A stretch of 31,718 nt of DNA from Conoideocrella luteorostrata (GCA_032433595.1 JASWJB010000416.1:1-31718), one strand, 5' to 3'. Numbered from the stretch's first letter, positions 9,370-19,400 are shown. Notes: generated by a model from the sequence alone, not told the origin. Made by a program: numbers and translations.

Positions 9370-9795
9370 AAGCAGCAGGCAACGAGGAATATGCCTTGAT
9401 CGCTGACGAAGATCGCGATCACATTGACGAAGTCCTAAGTAAAACGCCTATAGACGTCCTTTCGCGGCGGCTTTTCCTTTCTTTTTCTTTTGTTTGAATC
9501 CCCCTCTTCATTACTAACTCATATCATAGTTCGATCTAATGGACATGAAGAAAAAGAGCTATCTCAACTCCTACTAATTCAAACACTCCCTCGCAGCCCT
9601 GGGCTTCGACCTCTCCAAACTCGACTACTTCCGCCTCCTGGAAACCTAGGGCTCCATCCCTCCCGAATGGCACGACCCACAATCCTGCCCCGTCAACAGA
9701 TTCTACGTCTACTTAGCGCAGCCTGGGCGAGGAGAGTGGGTGGCGTACCCTTTTTCACCTCGAACGTCTTCCTAGCTCCTGGTCAAGTAGATGGA
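9370..9795 (+). pseudogene. Decayed gene fragment with a recognisable intron
   Basis: An intron-like segment at 9439-9529 has GTAAAA at its start, a perfect ACTAAC branch site (9513-9518) and ends CATAG. Before it a frame reads NEEYALIADEDRDHIDEVL. After it, the frame starting at 9530 reads FDLMDMKKKSYLNSY, then protein-like text including FKHSLAALGFDLSKLDYFRL and PPEWHDPQSCPVNRFYVYLA, broken by stops at about 9575 and 9647 and again near the end. The two exon frames no longer join at the intron. I do not recognise the family. It is best read as a relic of a once-spliced gene stranded among repeats. Confidence 0.5.
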
Positions 9796-9799
9796 TAGC

Positions 9800-10235
9800 G
9801 TTGGCAGAGGAGATCAGGTCAGGTCCCCCAAGAGAGCAGAGTCAGCTTTTTTGCCTGTACGGTGTACGGAGCAATGGCTTGCAAGACTAGATAGCCAGTC
9901 ACAGCAGGGAAAAAATAGCTGGGCTGGGGCCCGCCTCCAGGCTTAGGCCTTGCTGCCTTACACCAAAATCTACATGCCTGATTGGTCCGAGGCGAGTTGC
10001 TGACTAAATACAGCCAATGGGGAAGTAGCAATTGCTGGTACCTAGCGATAAGTCTACTGCTGCCTAAAAACGCCTTGTTAGTACCTGACTCACTTATAGA
10101 CAGCCCAAGATAGCAGCTCACCTGGCCACAGGCCCTCTGGCGCGACCGAAGACCGTCAAGGCGCGTGTAACTTTGGCCAAGCGCGTCGCATAGCCCCATG
10201 CAGCTCACTGCGTTTCGGTGCTGTACTCAAGGTCC
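9800..10235. other. Unassigned non-coding stretch
   Basis: A minus-strand frame is open from 10208 to 9819 but its composition is not protein-like and no domain is recognised, so it is not called. GTACGGAG occurs at 9864-9871. CCAAT-type boxes (ATTGG at 9982-9986, CCAAT at 10013-10017) could mark an old promoter. Nothing else is supported. Confidence 0.35.
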
Positions 10236-10240
10236 AATAC

Positions 10241-10437
10241 TGTGGGTTGCACAGGGTTGTGCAATGATCTAGATCATCGGCTTCAAATGCAATATATTCA
10301 ATAATAGTCGGGTCTATCTAAGAAGAAGAAAATAAGTCAAGGTGGAAGTCACGATATCGTCGTATAAATATCGTGGCTTGAAGGTGGCCACGTGACGGGC
10401 TCGTAAGCTTCCTATTGTGCTTGGCGGCATTACAACA
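10241..10437 (-). mobile_element. Solo LTR (Copia type), minus orientation
   Basis: 197 bp from TGTGGGTTGCAC to ATTACAACA. The internal text (GATCTAGATCATCGGCTTC, AATATATTCAATAA, AAATATCGTGG, GGCCACGTGAC) matches the solo LTR at 9012-9208 in the same orientation. A perfect 5-bp target duplication AATAC lies at 10236-10240 and 10438-10442. It is a solo LTR, with no internal sequence. Confidence 0.85.
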
Positions 10438-10442
10438 AATAC

Positions 10443-10640
10443 GTTGGCGAGACGGAAAACAAAGAAAGCATATTCACCACACTATTTCGAGCCACAGCCT
10501 CTGAGCTTTACAGGCCAGCTTTGGTAATTGGATCCGAGTTAAGACTCTATTCCACGGGTCGTCATCGAAGCACAACGCTTGCTTCCTCGCGACATGAATC
10601 CTCACAACACGCCGCGCCCTTTCGCGACTCGCTCAATAGT
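10443..10640. other. Unassigned stretch right of the solo LTR
   Basis: Single-copy-looking sequence with no open frame of note. Nothing recognised. Confidence 0.35.
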
Positions 10641-11420
10641 GTTATTCGGGAATTAAACATTTTTGACTAGCTCGTCAGATTGACTTGCGATATTGAATGC
10701 CTCTTCCAGTGCAACATCCTCATCAGCAGCAAAGGGCATCAGCAGCATCAGCAGCGGCATCAACATCATCGGCGGCGGCATCATCATCTTTGTCGGTGAC
10801 TTTTCCCCCTCCCAACCGCTACTGATGTGACGAGAATCCTAACCGGAATCCTGACCTGTGGCTATCATTATCAGCAGCAGCGGCGGCATCATCATCATCA
10901 GCTAACTTTTCCCCTCTGCCGACCGCTCCTAATATAACCATCTTCCCGACCGAATTAGATCGCGGCCGACATTCCCAACATCAAAAAATTGCCTTCGTCA
11001 GATTGCCTTACGATACCTGATGCATTTTGTGTCCTGCCCGCCGAGGAGCTGTCTTTTACGGCTTGGGACCGTGTGCATTGTGTGCGCCGGGCTCTTCTGC
11101 GTCGATTGCGCCAGTCAGAATTCATTCAGCTTGACCTACCATGCTGCTGCTTCGATAGCGCCTGTACGTCTTTCGGGAACCAAACCTTTCAACAAGATCG
11201 TCAGATTGGCTTACAATATCTAGTGCTTGTACGTCTCCCAAAAATTAAACCATTGAGCAAGCTCGATAGAGTAACCTGCAATATCAGATGCCTGTACATC
11301 TTCCGGGATTTGAGCCTTTTCAACAAGCTCGTCAGATTGACCTGCGATATCCGATGCTTTGAAAGTGCCCATACATTTCACGAGAATCGATTTCCTCGCT
11401 GAGCATACATGTAACGTCTT
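10641..11420 (+). repeat. Second block of 76-bp units and CAG/CAT tract
   Basis: A 76-bp-type unit at 10641-10715 (CTAGCTCGTCAGATTGACTT) is followed by a CAG/CAT-rich tract (10720-10910) with two of the CTTTTCCCCCTCCC...CCGGAATCCTGACC modules (10797-10863, 10903-10970), then more 76-bp units to about 11400 (GAGCCTTTTCAACAAGCTCG near 11303-11333). A fragment resembling the inverted-repeat arm (GCATTTTGTGTCCTGCCCGC) sits at 11022-11041. The block is a shuffled copy of the components seen at 6.3-9.3 kb. Confidence 0.7.
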
Positions 11421-11444
11421 CCAGGCTCGCAGTCGCTCGTACCA

Positions 11445-11640
11445 GTGGATGGAACTCATCATGGGTCATGGGGCCAAGAGGATGAAAGAGCAGCTTGCCG
11501 AGCTAAAGCCGCAGTCGTAGTGGAAGTACGGAAAGAATTGACATTAAAAGGCCCATTGATGCGATATGTGAAGAGATCATCTGCCTTCACTGAGGGGATG
11601 GTCGTGCTAGCTCCTGCTCGTGTAAGATGTAGAACATTGT
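11445..11640 (+). pseudogene. Possible short gene relic
   Basis: One frame reads ELIMGHGAKRMKEQLAELKP and stops at 11518; the next frame continues with protein-like text (ERIDIKRPIDAICEEIICLH) before another stop. This suggests a frameshifted coding remnant, but the stretch is short and the family is not recognised. Chance is a real alternative. Confidence 0.22.
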
Positions 11641-11725
11641 GACTTCTAGTTTTAGATAATAGCGGGCTACTACAGGGTAGTGGCGATTGAGACATCGTTG
11701 GCAGGGGGGTTAGTGCCTTAGACTA

Positions 11726-11742
11726 CTCCGTACAGTACGGAG
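11726..11742. repeat. Perfect palindrome CTCCGTAC-A-GTACGGAG
   Basis: Two 8-base arms with a 1-base centre, made of the octamer seen at 284-427 and 9864-9871. Followed at 11751-11778 by a GTCG/CCGGT-rich imperfect repeat. Could be a dimeric protein-binding site or a repeat terminus; function unknown. Confidence 0.6.
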
Positions 11743-11879
11743 CGCCTGGTCGTTAGTCGCCGGTCGGTCGCCGGTTGGCAGGTCCGTTTATTGGCAGAGA
11801 AAAACAAAAAACAAAACTCGGAAAAGAGAAAACAAAGCTAGTAGCCCCTAAACCCGCGAAATCTTAATATTTACTCTAC

Positions 11880-12150
11880 TGACAGTAAGGGGGGCTGCGT
11901 GTGTGAGGTCTCGGCCCAGCCAACTATCGGGGGCTCGCACGTAACTCGTCACCCTGGGCACTAACCGGCACGAAACCTGGCGCAACCGATGCAGAAAAGC
12001 CCGGCGCACACTATGCAGCAAAAATCAAGACGCTGACGATGCTCCCGGCGCTCCCGGCAACTCTACGGCGGGCAGCGCACAAAATGCCAGCGGGATGGGT
12101 GGTTTTCGCTCGGGTTGTAAGCGGAAAACGGAGGAGACTGTAAGCCGTTT
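11880..12150 (+). repeat. Dispersed copy of the inverted-repeat arm
   Basis: It parallels 5200-5490: GACAGTAAGGGGGGC, GGGGGCTCGCACGTAACTCG, ACCGGCACGAAACCTGGCGC, GGGCAGCGCACAAAATGCCA, GGATGGGTGGTTTTCGCTCG and GGAGGAGACTGTAAGC occur in the same order, with an internal deletion of the GGAGAAGAACTGTAAGCTG block. Same orientation as the left arm of the inverted repeat. It ends just before the solo LTR at 12171. Confidence 0.8.
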
Positions 12151-12170
12151 TTACTATTCTATTTCGTATC

Positions 12171-12375
12171 TGTTGGAATCCTGCCATTAAGCACAATAGG
12201 AAGCACGGAGCAGGTCGCGTGGTCACCTTTCGGCCACGATATTTATATGGCGATGTCGAGCCTTCCGCCTTGGCTTGTTTTCCTCTTCTTAGATAGACAG
12301 ATTTGAATACATTGTTTTTGCACCTTGAAGCAGTTGATCTAGATCATCGTTGCACAAACCTCTGTGCAACCTACA
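12171..12375 (+). mobile_element. Solo LTR (Copia type), plus orientation
   Basis: 205 bp from TGTTGGAATCC to GTGCAACCTACA. It is the reverse-complement relative of the copies at 9012 and 10241 (shared AATATCGTGG-type, GATCTAGATCAT and GTTGCACA blocks). No target duplication is visible (GTATC before, ACTAG after), so one edge may have been rearranged. Confidence 0.75.
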
Positions 12376-12608
12376 ACTAGCCAGAAAAAGATTCCGCGCA
12401 TATTGGATTTTGGTAGTATGCTTTATCCATGCTCGGCTGTGGGTCCCTCATTTCCACGCGCTTGCACCCCAATTGCATTCTCCATAGAATCGAGAAAAAA
12501 TTGGGACCTCCTTCGAACGAAAAGTACGGACAGCTATGACATCATTACGTTTGGCAATAAATCGAAGGCGACATTTTGGACAAGATTATGCAACAGGTCT
12601 ATGAAGGT
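12376..12608. other. 3' flank of the dehydrogenase gene
   Basis: A plus-strand frame of 83 codons is open here but lies opposite the 3' end of the minus-strand gene and shows no domain. Most likely 3' UTR and spacer. Confidence 0.4.
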
Positions 12609-14047
12609 CTACTGAAGATGTCGTTGAATGATTTGCAGCGCCACTGCAGCAAGCGGCATGGGTGCGCCGATAGAAATAGACTTGATAAGAGCAGACTCCT
12701 ATAAGATATGTCAGTGGAGAATACATTCCGAGCGAGAATCTCGCAGTACATGACATCCAAAATAGAACTACCTCCCTCGCTGTATTTTAGCTCAGAATAA
12801 GTGCAAAACTTACCAATCGCTTCTTGATCCCTGGCGCTTCTGGGACGTCACGGAGTGACCAGGTTGGGGCCTTCATTTTGGGGACTTGTTTGTCGAACTG
12901 AGTACTTGCGCCGGCGGCCGTTCTGAAAATTTTATACATTTGGCTTGTGTCAAGTCCGACTGCGTGTGTGAATCCCATTGTCTCGGCGGCAATTGCAAGA
13001 TGGGTGCCGGCAAATACGTCGATGATATCCTGAATTGTGATTGATTCAGTGCGCTCGAACAACTTGCATCCGGCCTTCGTCATTTGAAAGATTGCATCAT
13101 CAGGGGCGGATGATAGGTATAGTCGCCATAGTGTAGAATCGTCTTCAGGTCCCCATCCTGCAGAAATACCAGCATCGAAAATTTGCTCCGCCGTGGCGCT
13201 GAGGAAGACGGGATGTGAAACAATGCGTGCGTGGTTCACAATGATGGACTGGATACAATGTTAGCAGTTGGTTCAACTCTCCATTTCGGTATAGACTTAC
13301 CGTGTCTTTCAAACTGTTGGGCAGCGCAGAGTATACCCTCTTGTCACCTTCCAGCATGTGGATGATGCGATTTCCATTGATCCAGCTATATCCGTCACTA
13401 GCCTGGACTGCATCGAAGGTCTCCTGAGTGTTTAACCCCGCCTTAGCTGCGAATGCCATAACCTCATTGGTGAGTGCGATCTGGACTTCTGCAGGGATTT
13501 GATGACACATCTTAGCCTTGGATCCAGATCCAATTCCACCTGCTATCGTGTAAAGCTTATCGGCTAAACACGAGAGCACGGGCTGCGCCCTTTTCAGCCC
13601 TTCCTCAGGACCTGACCCAAATATCGTCAGGGTACCAGACGCAGCTCCGGTAGTCCCACCGGATACGGGGCAATCAAGCAGTGTGACATCTGGTCGCTGG
13701 AACTCGTTTGCGATTCGATCCTGGATCTCTGCGCAGAACCCAGGGGGAACAGTAGATGTGATGATAAGAATAGCCCCCTGACGGAAGCCATAGATGGCTC
13801 CTGAATCCTGGTCGAAAAGAGCTGAGTTGACATGGGCTGGACCAACAACCATCATAGCGACAATGTCTGCGCTCTTGGCTACATCTGCAGGGGTTGCCTC
13901 GGCTTTGCCGCCCACATCGACCAGATTCTGAACTGAAGGGGGGTAAATATCGTAGCAATGCACCGTGAACCCCCCCCTGACAAGCACCTTAGCCATACCT
14001 CCACCCATCGCACCCAGGCCAACAAATCCAATTACTTTGTCAGCCAT
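12609..14047 (-). CDS. NAD(P)-dependent dehydrogenase, 3-hydroxyisobutyrate / L-threonate dehydrogenase family, three exons
   Basis: On the minus strand: exon 1 14047-13301, intron 13300-13249 (52 bp, GTAAGT...CAG), exon 2 13248-12814, intron 12813-12699 (115 bp, GTAAGT..., CTGAC branch, TATAG), exon 3 12698-12609. Both introns are phase 0 and the product is 423 residues. An upstream in-frame ATG at 14086 would add 13 residues; 14047 is preferred because MADKVIGFVGLGAMG is the usual family start. Residues 7-16 are the Rossmann GxGxxG dinucleotide-binding loop, DCPVSGG (125-131) is the substrate-binding signature, and Lys179 in GSKAKMCHQ fits the catalytic lysine. The C-terminal part (exons 2-3) looks like a second helical domain (AAETMGFTHAVGLD...), giving a longer protein than the ~300-residue bacterial enzymes. 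The family oxidises beta-hydroxyacids; the exact substrate is not determined. Shares its upstream region with the reductase at 14771. Confidence 0.85.
12699..12813 (-). other. Intron 2 of the dehydrogenase gene
   Basis: 115 bp, GTAAGT start, CTGAC branch-like site, TATAG end. Removal replaces a short unlikely tail with ESALIKSISIGAPMPLAAVA and a stop at 12609, which fits the family's C-terminus. Confidence 0.8.
13249..13300 (-). other. Intron 1 of the dehydrogenase gene
   Basis: 52 bp, GTAAGT at the 5' end and a CTAAC branch site shortly before the CAG 3' end (all on the minus strand). Removal joins SLKDT to SIIVNHA in frame. Confidence 0.85.
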
Positions 14048-14770
14048 TTCCTGTGCTAGTGGACTCAGACGTAAGTGTTTGTTCATATAAACAAGTGAAT
14101 GCTGAGAAGGGTAGCTCTGTTGTCAAGTAGCCGATAACGAGACTGTGATATTCACGAAGTAATGCGCACCAAATCTTGTCATGCATGCCCATGCCTGTTT
14201 TATACTGGGTATATGTCTCAAGATTCTTCTCGGTCGCGGAGTTCGATCAGCCTATCCGCCTTTTTTGCCCGTTTGGTGGTTCCAAGCCTTAGCATCTAGA
14301 TGCTTCCGAATTGGAGAAAGGCGGGGAAGGCAGTCGGTGCTTCCTAACGAGGAAAATGCGCATTAGCTTCACGCACTGACACATTTTGGAGGATGCTTCC
14401 ACTTTTAGTACCGGACTAACTATGACGTGGTACGGTCATGGGGGCAGCCTTCCCCGCTCAACATGGGGTAGGCTCTAGGGCTCGGATGTTCCGATTGAAG
14501 AAATGCCAGGAGGACCTTCGGATTTTCTGAAATGAGAAGGTATGCACGGTAATACCGGATTCGGTCGGAAGTTTTGATATTGGCATTTCGATTTTGCCTG
14601 GGATAGATTCTACCAATAGCGTTCAATCCTTAAGAGACAATGGGTGGTCGTGACGTTTAAGGATCATCTGCGTATCTGCAATGCGCAGAAGTTAAATCAA
14701 CCCTTTGGTTTCACAGTTATTCAACGCAGTTGAAAGATGACCTAGTTCATTTAACTTGTTAGTTCGAAGA
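14048..14770. promoter_or_regulatory. Shared divergent promoter region with two CGG-N5-CCG palindromes
   Basis: The ~0.7-kb space between the minus-strand dehydrogenase and the plus-strand reductase has no supported gene. CGG-ATGTT-CCG lies at 14483-14493 and CGG-TAATA-CCG at 14547-14557, both with a 5-base spacer. Inverted CGG triplets are the usual target form of fungal Zn(II)2Cys6 activators. An 11-base inverted repeat, GCGGGGAAGGC (14321-14331) and GCCTTCCCCGC (14447-14457), brackets part of the region. That these control both genes is inference. Confidence 0.45.
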
Positions 14771-15946
14771 ATGTCCTTTTCTGCCACAATGAACGTCGCC
14801 ACCCGCCGCGTCTGCGCCGCTATGCCCTTGCCAACTGGACAGCGCACTGCTCAGCGCCTTGTCAATCTGTCACTTCAGCAGCAGAGATACCAATCTACTG
14901 GAATCAGGCGATTCAAGCTTAATACCGGTGCGGAAATTCCTGCTATTGGCTTTGGCACCTTTCACGGCGAGGGCGACGTAGCTGGAGCTGTCGCCCAGAA
15001 CATCAAAGCCGGTCTGCGCCTGGTTGATACTGCTAGAGTGTACCACGTAGAGAAAGAAGTCGGCGAGGGTCTCAAGCAGAGCGGCTTTCCTCGCGAGGAG
15101 ATCTTCCTGGGTACAAAGCTGTGGTGCAACGACGCCCATCCCGATGATGCCGAAGCCGCACTTGATGAATCACTTGCGTTGATGGACACCCCGTACGTCG
15201 ACTTGCTCATGCTACACTACCCCGTGTCTTTTAGAAGGGGCAGAGAACATTTCCCAAGAGATGCAAGCGGGCAAGATGATCCGCGGAGAGACGCACTTTG
15301 TTGATACGTGGAAAGCCATGGAGAAGATTCTCAAGACTGGCAAAACCAAGGCACTTGGCATCTCTAACTTCAGCAAGGCTGAGCTGGAGCTTTTGATGAA
15401 GGAAACCAATGTGGTAAGCCATCTTGTGCTTCCATGATTATTCCACAAGATATGTATCTTGGCTGATAATTCCAACACTTACAGGTTCCTGCGGTTCATC
15501 AAATGGAAGTTCACCCATACCTACAACAGAAAGACTTCAACGCGTGGCTCCGATCGAAGGGTATCCATGTCATTCAATTCAGCCCCCTAGGCAACATGAA
15601 TAGATTTTACCGTGAGACTGGCTGGAGTAAGGACATCTCGCATATGATGAGGGTTATCGACCACCCAGTCTTGAAGGACATTGGCAAGAAGTATGGAAAG
15701 TCTGCTGTACAGGTGGCCCTGGCTTGGGTAGTCAACAACGGCCGCTCTGTCATTCCTATGACCACTATCGATTGGATGATGAGGGAGAATGCCGAAGCTG
15801 ACTTCGGGCTTTCGTCTGAGGATATGAAGGCGATTGGAGAGTTGGATCTCAAGGCTAGGTTCAATGATCCCAGCTTAGACTACCAGTGGCAGCTCTACTC
15901 TGACCTTGACGGCATTGAGGGCAGACAGGATGGCAAGACTCATTAG
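14771..15946 (+). CDS. Aldo/keto reductase with probable mitochondrial presequence, one-base frameshift
   Basis: AKRs reduce aldehydes or ketones with NAD(P)H. ATG 14771 is the eukaryotic start; a TTG at 14756 is in frame but is not used here. Residues 1-44 are rich in Arg, Ser, Thr and Ala (ending RYQSTG) and look like a mitochondrial presequence. The catalytic tetrad is complete: D86 (LVDTA), Y91 (RVYHVE), K116 (LGTKLW), H149 (LLMLHYP). After SF at 15227-15232 one extra base (15233, within TTTTAGAAGGGG) shifts the frame. The correct frame continues GAENISQEMQAGKMIRGETH to 15413. Intron 15414-15484 has GTAAGC, a CTGAT branch-like site and ends TTACAG. The last exon runs 15485-15946. Length across the shift is about 367 residues. 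The usual IPKS...R..EN cofactor motif appears as VIPMTTIDWMMREN, so cofactor preference may differ. The frameshift is either a mutation or a homopolymer sequencing error. Confidence 0.85.
15414..15484 (+). other. Intron of the aldo/keto reductase gene
   Basis: 71 bp, GTAAGC start, GGCTGATAAT branch region, TTACAG end. It joins KETNV to VPAVHQMEVHPYL in frame. Confidence 0.85.
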
Positions 15947-16479
15947 AACGCCGCAAAGTATATTCAATGGAAACAATCCCAATCGATTTAAGCCTAGGGA
16001 TATAGATCGTCTTTCATTCCTTCCCGAGGCTCATATTTCATCTGAATTGATTGATAGTATCTTTCTGTGACGGGCTGAGCCTGGTAGTGGGCTCGGCTTG
16101 TACTTCTCGCCTCTATTCCCTTGTCACAAGTGAGCAGCTATGGAAGTCGATCTCTAAGGCAGTGGAAAAAATGTCCTTGATTTCTATCTAATTGACGGGA
16201 ATTCGGCTGCTATTTATCTCTACGATATTCCTCTTCTCGTGCATTTATTCCATTCTATTAATTCTAACAATATCGTTAATATCGTCCGTTTCTAGTGATA
16301 TTAAATTCCTCGTGCGGGGCGCATTCCTCGGCATTGTTTAATTTTAACGATATTAAATGCTTCTGGTTATACGATTCTGTTGAATTTGAACGCTTCTGAC
16401 GATATTAAATAATTCCGGTTGCATTATGTGTTTTCGGTGATATTAAGTGCATTATGCATTAGTTATAAGGAATGCTTCC
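15947..16479. other. Intergenic spacer with repeated GATATTAAAT motif, up to the AT-rich boundary
   Basis: No gene. The first ~200 bases are presumably the reductase 3' flank. From 16265 the motif GATATTAA(A/G)T recurs (GTGATATTAAATTC, ACGATATTAAATGC, ACGATATTAAATAA, GTGATATTAAGTGC), each in a still GC-containing setting. The base composition then changes sharply at about 16480. Confidence 0.5.
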
Positions 16480-19400
16480 TGTGACACACCCCTCTAGCTT
16501 AGATATTCTGTAATATCCTAAGCTAAATCTTCTAATTAATCCTGCTCTTTAATAAGGTTCGTGATATTTATAAGGCTTAGTTATTTAATAAATAATTTAA
16601 ATCTTTAACCCAGGAGGGCTTTAGTTAATTTATTAGCTAGGTTATTAGCTAAATATATATATTTAATATTAAAGGTCCCTTCCTAATAGGCCTAATAGAT
16701 CTAGCTACTATAGATATTAATATACCTTAGTGCTATTTTTATCCTAGGAAGGAGGCTATTAATAATCTATATTATTTAAAGGTTATTACATTAAATAACT
16801 AGATTTTAGTCTAGTTAAAGGTTTAATTACTTAAATAGTTAGGTTATAGTAATAACCTTTTTTATAGTATATATAAATATAAGTAATTCTACTTTTATTA
16901 ATAATATTATAATAGTTACTTACTTTATTATATTCTAGCTAATTAGGCTATTAAATAATTAGATTACTAAGCCTTATAATAAGTAATAAGTTATTTAATT
17001 ATTAGCAAACGCGGTATTTAATATAATTTAAAGGTTTAGCTTACTAGATTCCTAACTTCTATTAAATTTAATTACTAAATATTGCGTTATATATAAATAT
17101 TTAATAACTTAATTAGCTATTTTTTAATATATTTTTAATAAGTTATATAAAAAGCTTACTAGCTTATTTATTATAAATATAATATTAAGTTTACTAATAA
17201 CTATAATATAATTAATTAACCCTATAGTTTACTAGTATTAATAAATTTAGTTATTTATAGCTTAACTTAAATTTAGCTATAGCTAGTTTCTAAGCATTAA
17301 ATTTCCTTTAAAGGTTTAATTTCTAAGGATATTAAATATTATAGTTATTTTTTTAATATAAAAATCCTAATATAGCTATATTCTTTAAGTTTTTTAGTCT
17401 TTTATAATTTAAATTCCTAGAAATTATTATAATATTTTAAGGTCTTATATATTATATATATTCTTTAGGTTTTATATTAATTAATTAATAAGGTTAAAAT
17501 TTAATAACTTATATATAATAATAATATTATTTATATAAATAAATACTATAATTTTATTATTATTAAAAACATAAGAGTTTTCTAGGTAAGTTTATAGTCT
17601 TAGTTTTTTAAAGGTTTAACTTAAGTTTTATTACTATAATATAAGAGACTTTTATAATTTATATAATACTTATAAAAGCTTTAATATTTAGTTAAATTAT
17701 TATATTTTATTTAAGTATAATATATAAACCTTTTTATTTAATAAGTTATTTATAAAGATATTAATTATATTTAATTACTTAGTTTTTAAGTTAAATTTAG
17801 TTATTATTATTATTATTATATAAAAGATTTTCTTAGCTAAGGTTACTATATATATATTTTTTTTAATAGTTTTTAAAAATCTTTTTTAATATATAATTAA
17901 GCTTTAAATTTTATTAAATATTTATACTTATTAAATTTATATTTAAATACTTAAGTTAATAATAAAGCTTTTTAATTAATATTATTATATTAAATAAATT
18001 AAAAAGTCTTTTATCAATAAAGGTTATTAAATTCCTTATAAGTAGCTTCCTTAAATTAATATTTATATAAGTAATTTACTAATTCCTTTTAATTCCTAGG
18101 TAAAAGGGGTAGTATATATTAATAGGGTTATTCTATATAGCTTAGTGTAAATACACTAAGAAATACTTACTTTTATAAGGCTTTTTACGTAAGTTAGTAG
18201 TACCTTTTAAAGCGCTAAAAAGGCTTATTTTTAGTATTCTCCTTTAGCTCTAAGCTGCCTTATATAGTGGTTTTAGGCATTAATAATTCGTAATATTTAT
18301 AACTATTATTAGATTCTAGACTTCCTAGATAAATTAAATCTAGGCTTATTATTTAACTAAATAACTAACTAAATAACTAATTAGTATTATATATATTAAT
18401 ATAAATAGTAAACTTAATATTATTAAATTTATTATCTTTATCTTTTAATTCCTTAATATTTAGTAGTATTTATACCTATAGTGTTTAATTAATTTAATAA
18501 TTAATAAGTTAATAGTAAATATTTTTATTAAAAGTTATATCCTTAATTTATTTAACCTTAGATTTTAAAGGAATTTATATATAGAAGATATTTATAGAGT
18601 TATATTTAACTAAATATTTTGTTTTAGTATATAGGCTAGTTTTAAGAGATTATTTTTAAATACCTTATAATGCCTCTAAGGTTATTATATAGGCCTAGTA
18701 TCTATAGGCTTATAGATACTTAATATTTAGTCTAGAATCTAAATATTCTATATCTTAGTTATTTTCTATAAGCTAAGTCTATAGATTCCTAAGAGGCGTT
18801 TTCTAGCTTCTTCCTTACTAGGGAGACCTATTATAAAGATATATAGCTATAGACTAAGTCTCTAGCTATAGGTCTTCTAGTAAATTAGCTACTATTTATA
18901 TTATATAGGCTTTAGTCCTTATAATTCCTCCTATATATTTAGTGGCTTTATTTTAAGTAAGCGTATAAGGTATAGATAGCTTATCTTTAATGCCTTATTA
19001 ACTAAGCTATAATATAAATAATATCTAAAGACCTTAGTTATTATTGTAATAAATCTTATAAATATCTAGCTAGTACTACTATTATATATAGGCTTAAAGA
19101 TTCTATAAAGACTCTATAAGAGTATCTTATATAGAATCTATATATAGATGAATATAAACTATACCTATAAATTAGTTAATAATTAAAAGGGTAGCCTTCT
19201 TGTTATTATATAAGGTATTTAATTAAAATGGGTTAATTAATATCCTATAATATAGTCTTAGACTAGGTCCTAGAGGTAGTCTTCTAGATATCTGTCTTTT
19301 AGCCTTAGCTACGGAACAATCCTCGCAGTTAATTTGCAAAGGTCCCTTGATCTAGCTTCTAGTGGTCTCTTCCACTAGATGTTCGAGGGCATTTGTGCCA

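Noticed and set aside
9819..10208. 129-codon minus-strand open frame
   Set aside because: No domain, unusual composition, no intron or start context that supports it. It could be revisited if transcripts exist.
14756..14770. TTG at 14756 as the reductase start
   Set aside because: A non-ATG start is unlikely in a fungal nuclear gene when an ATG follows five codons later at 14771.
15193..15234. A mini-intron ending at TTTTAG in the reductase
   Set aside because: The 42-bp length does not restore the frame and it would delete the catalytic His strand.
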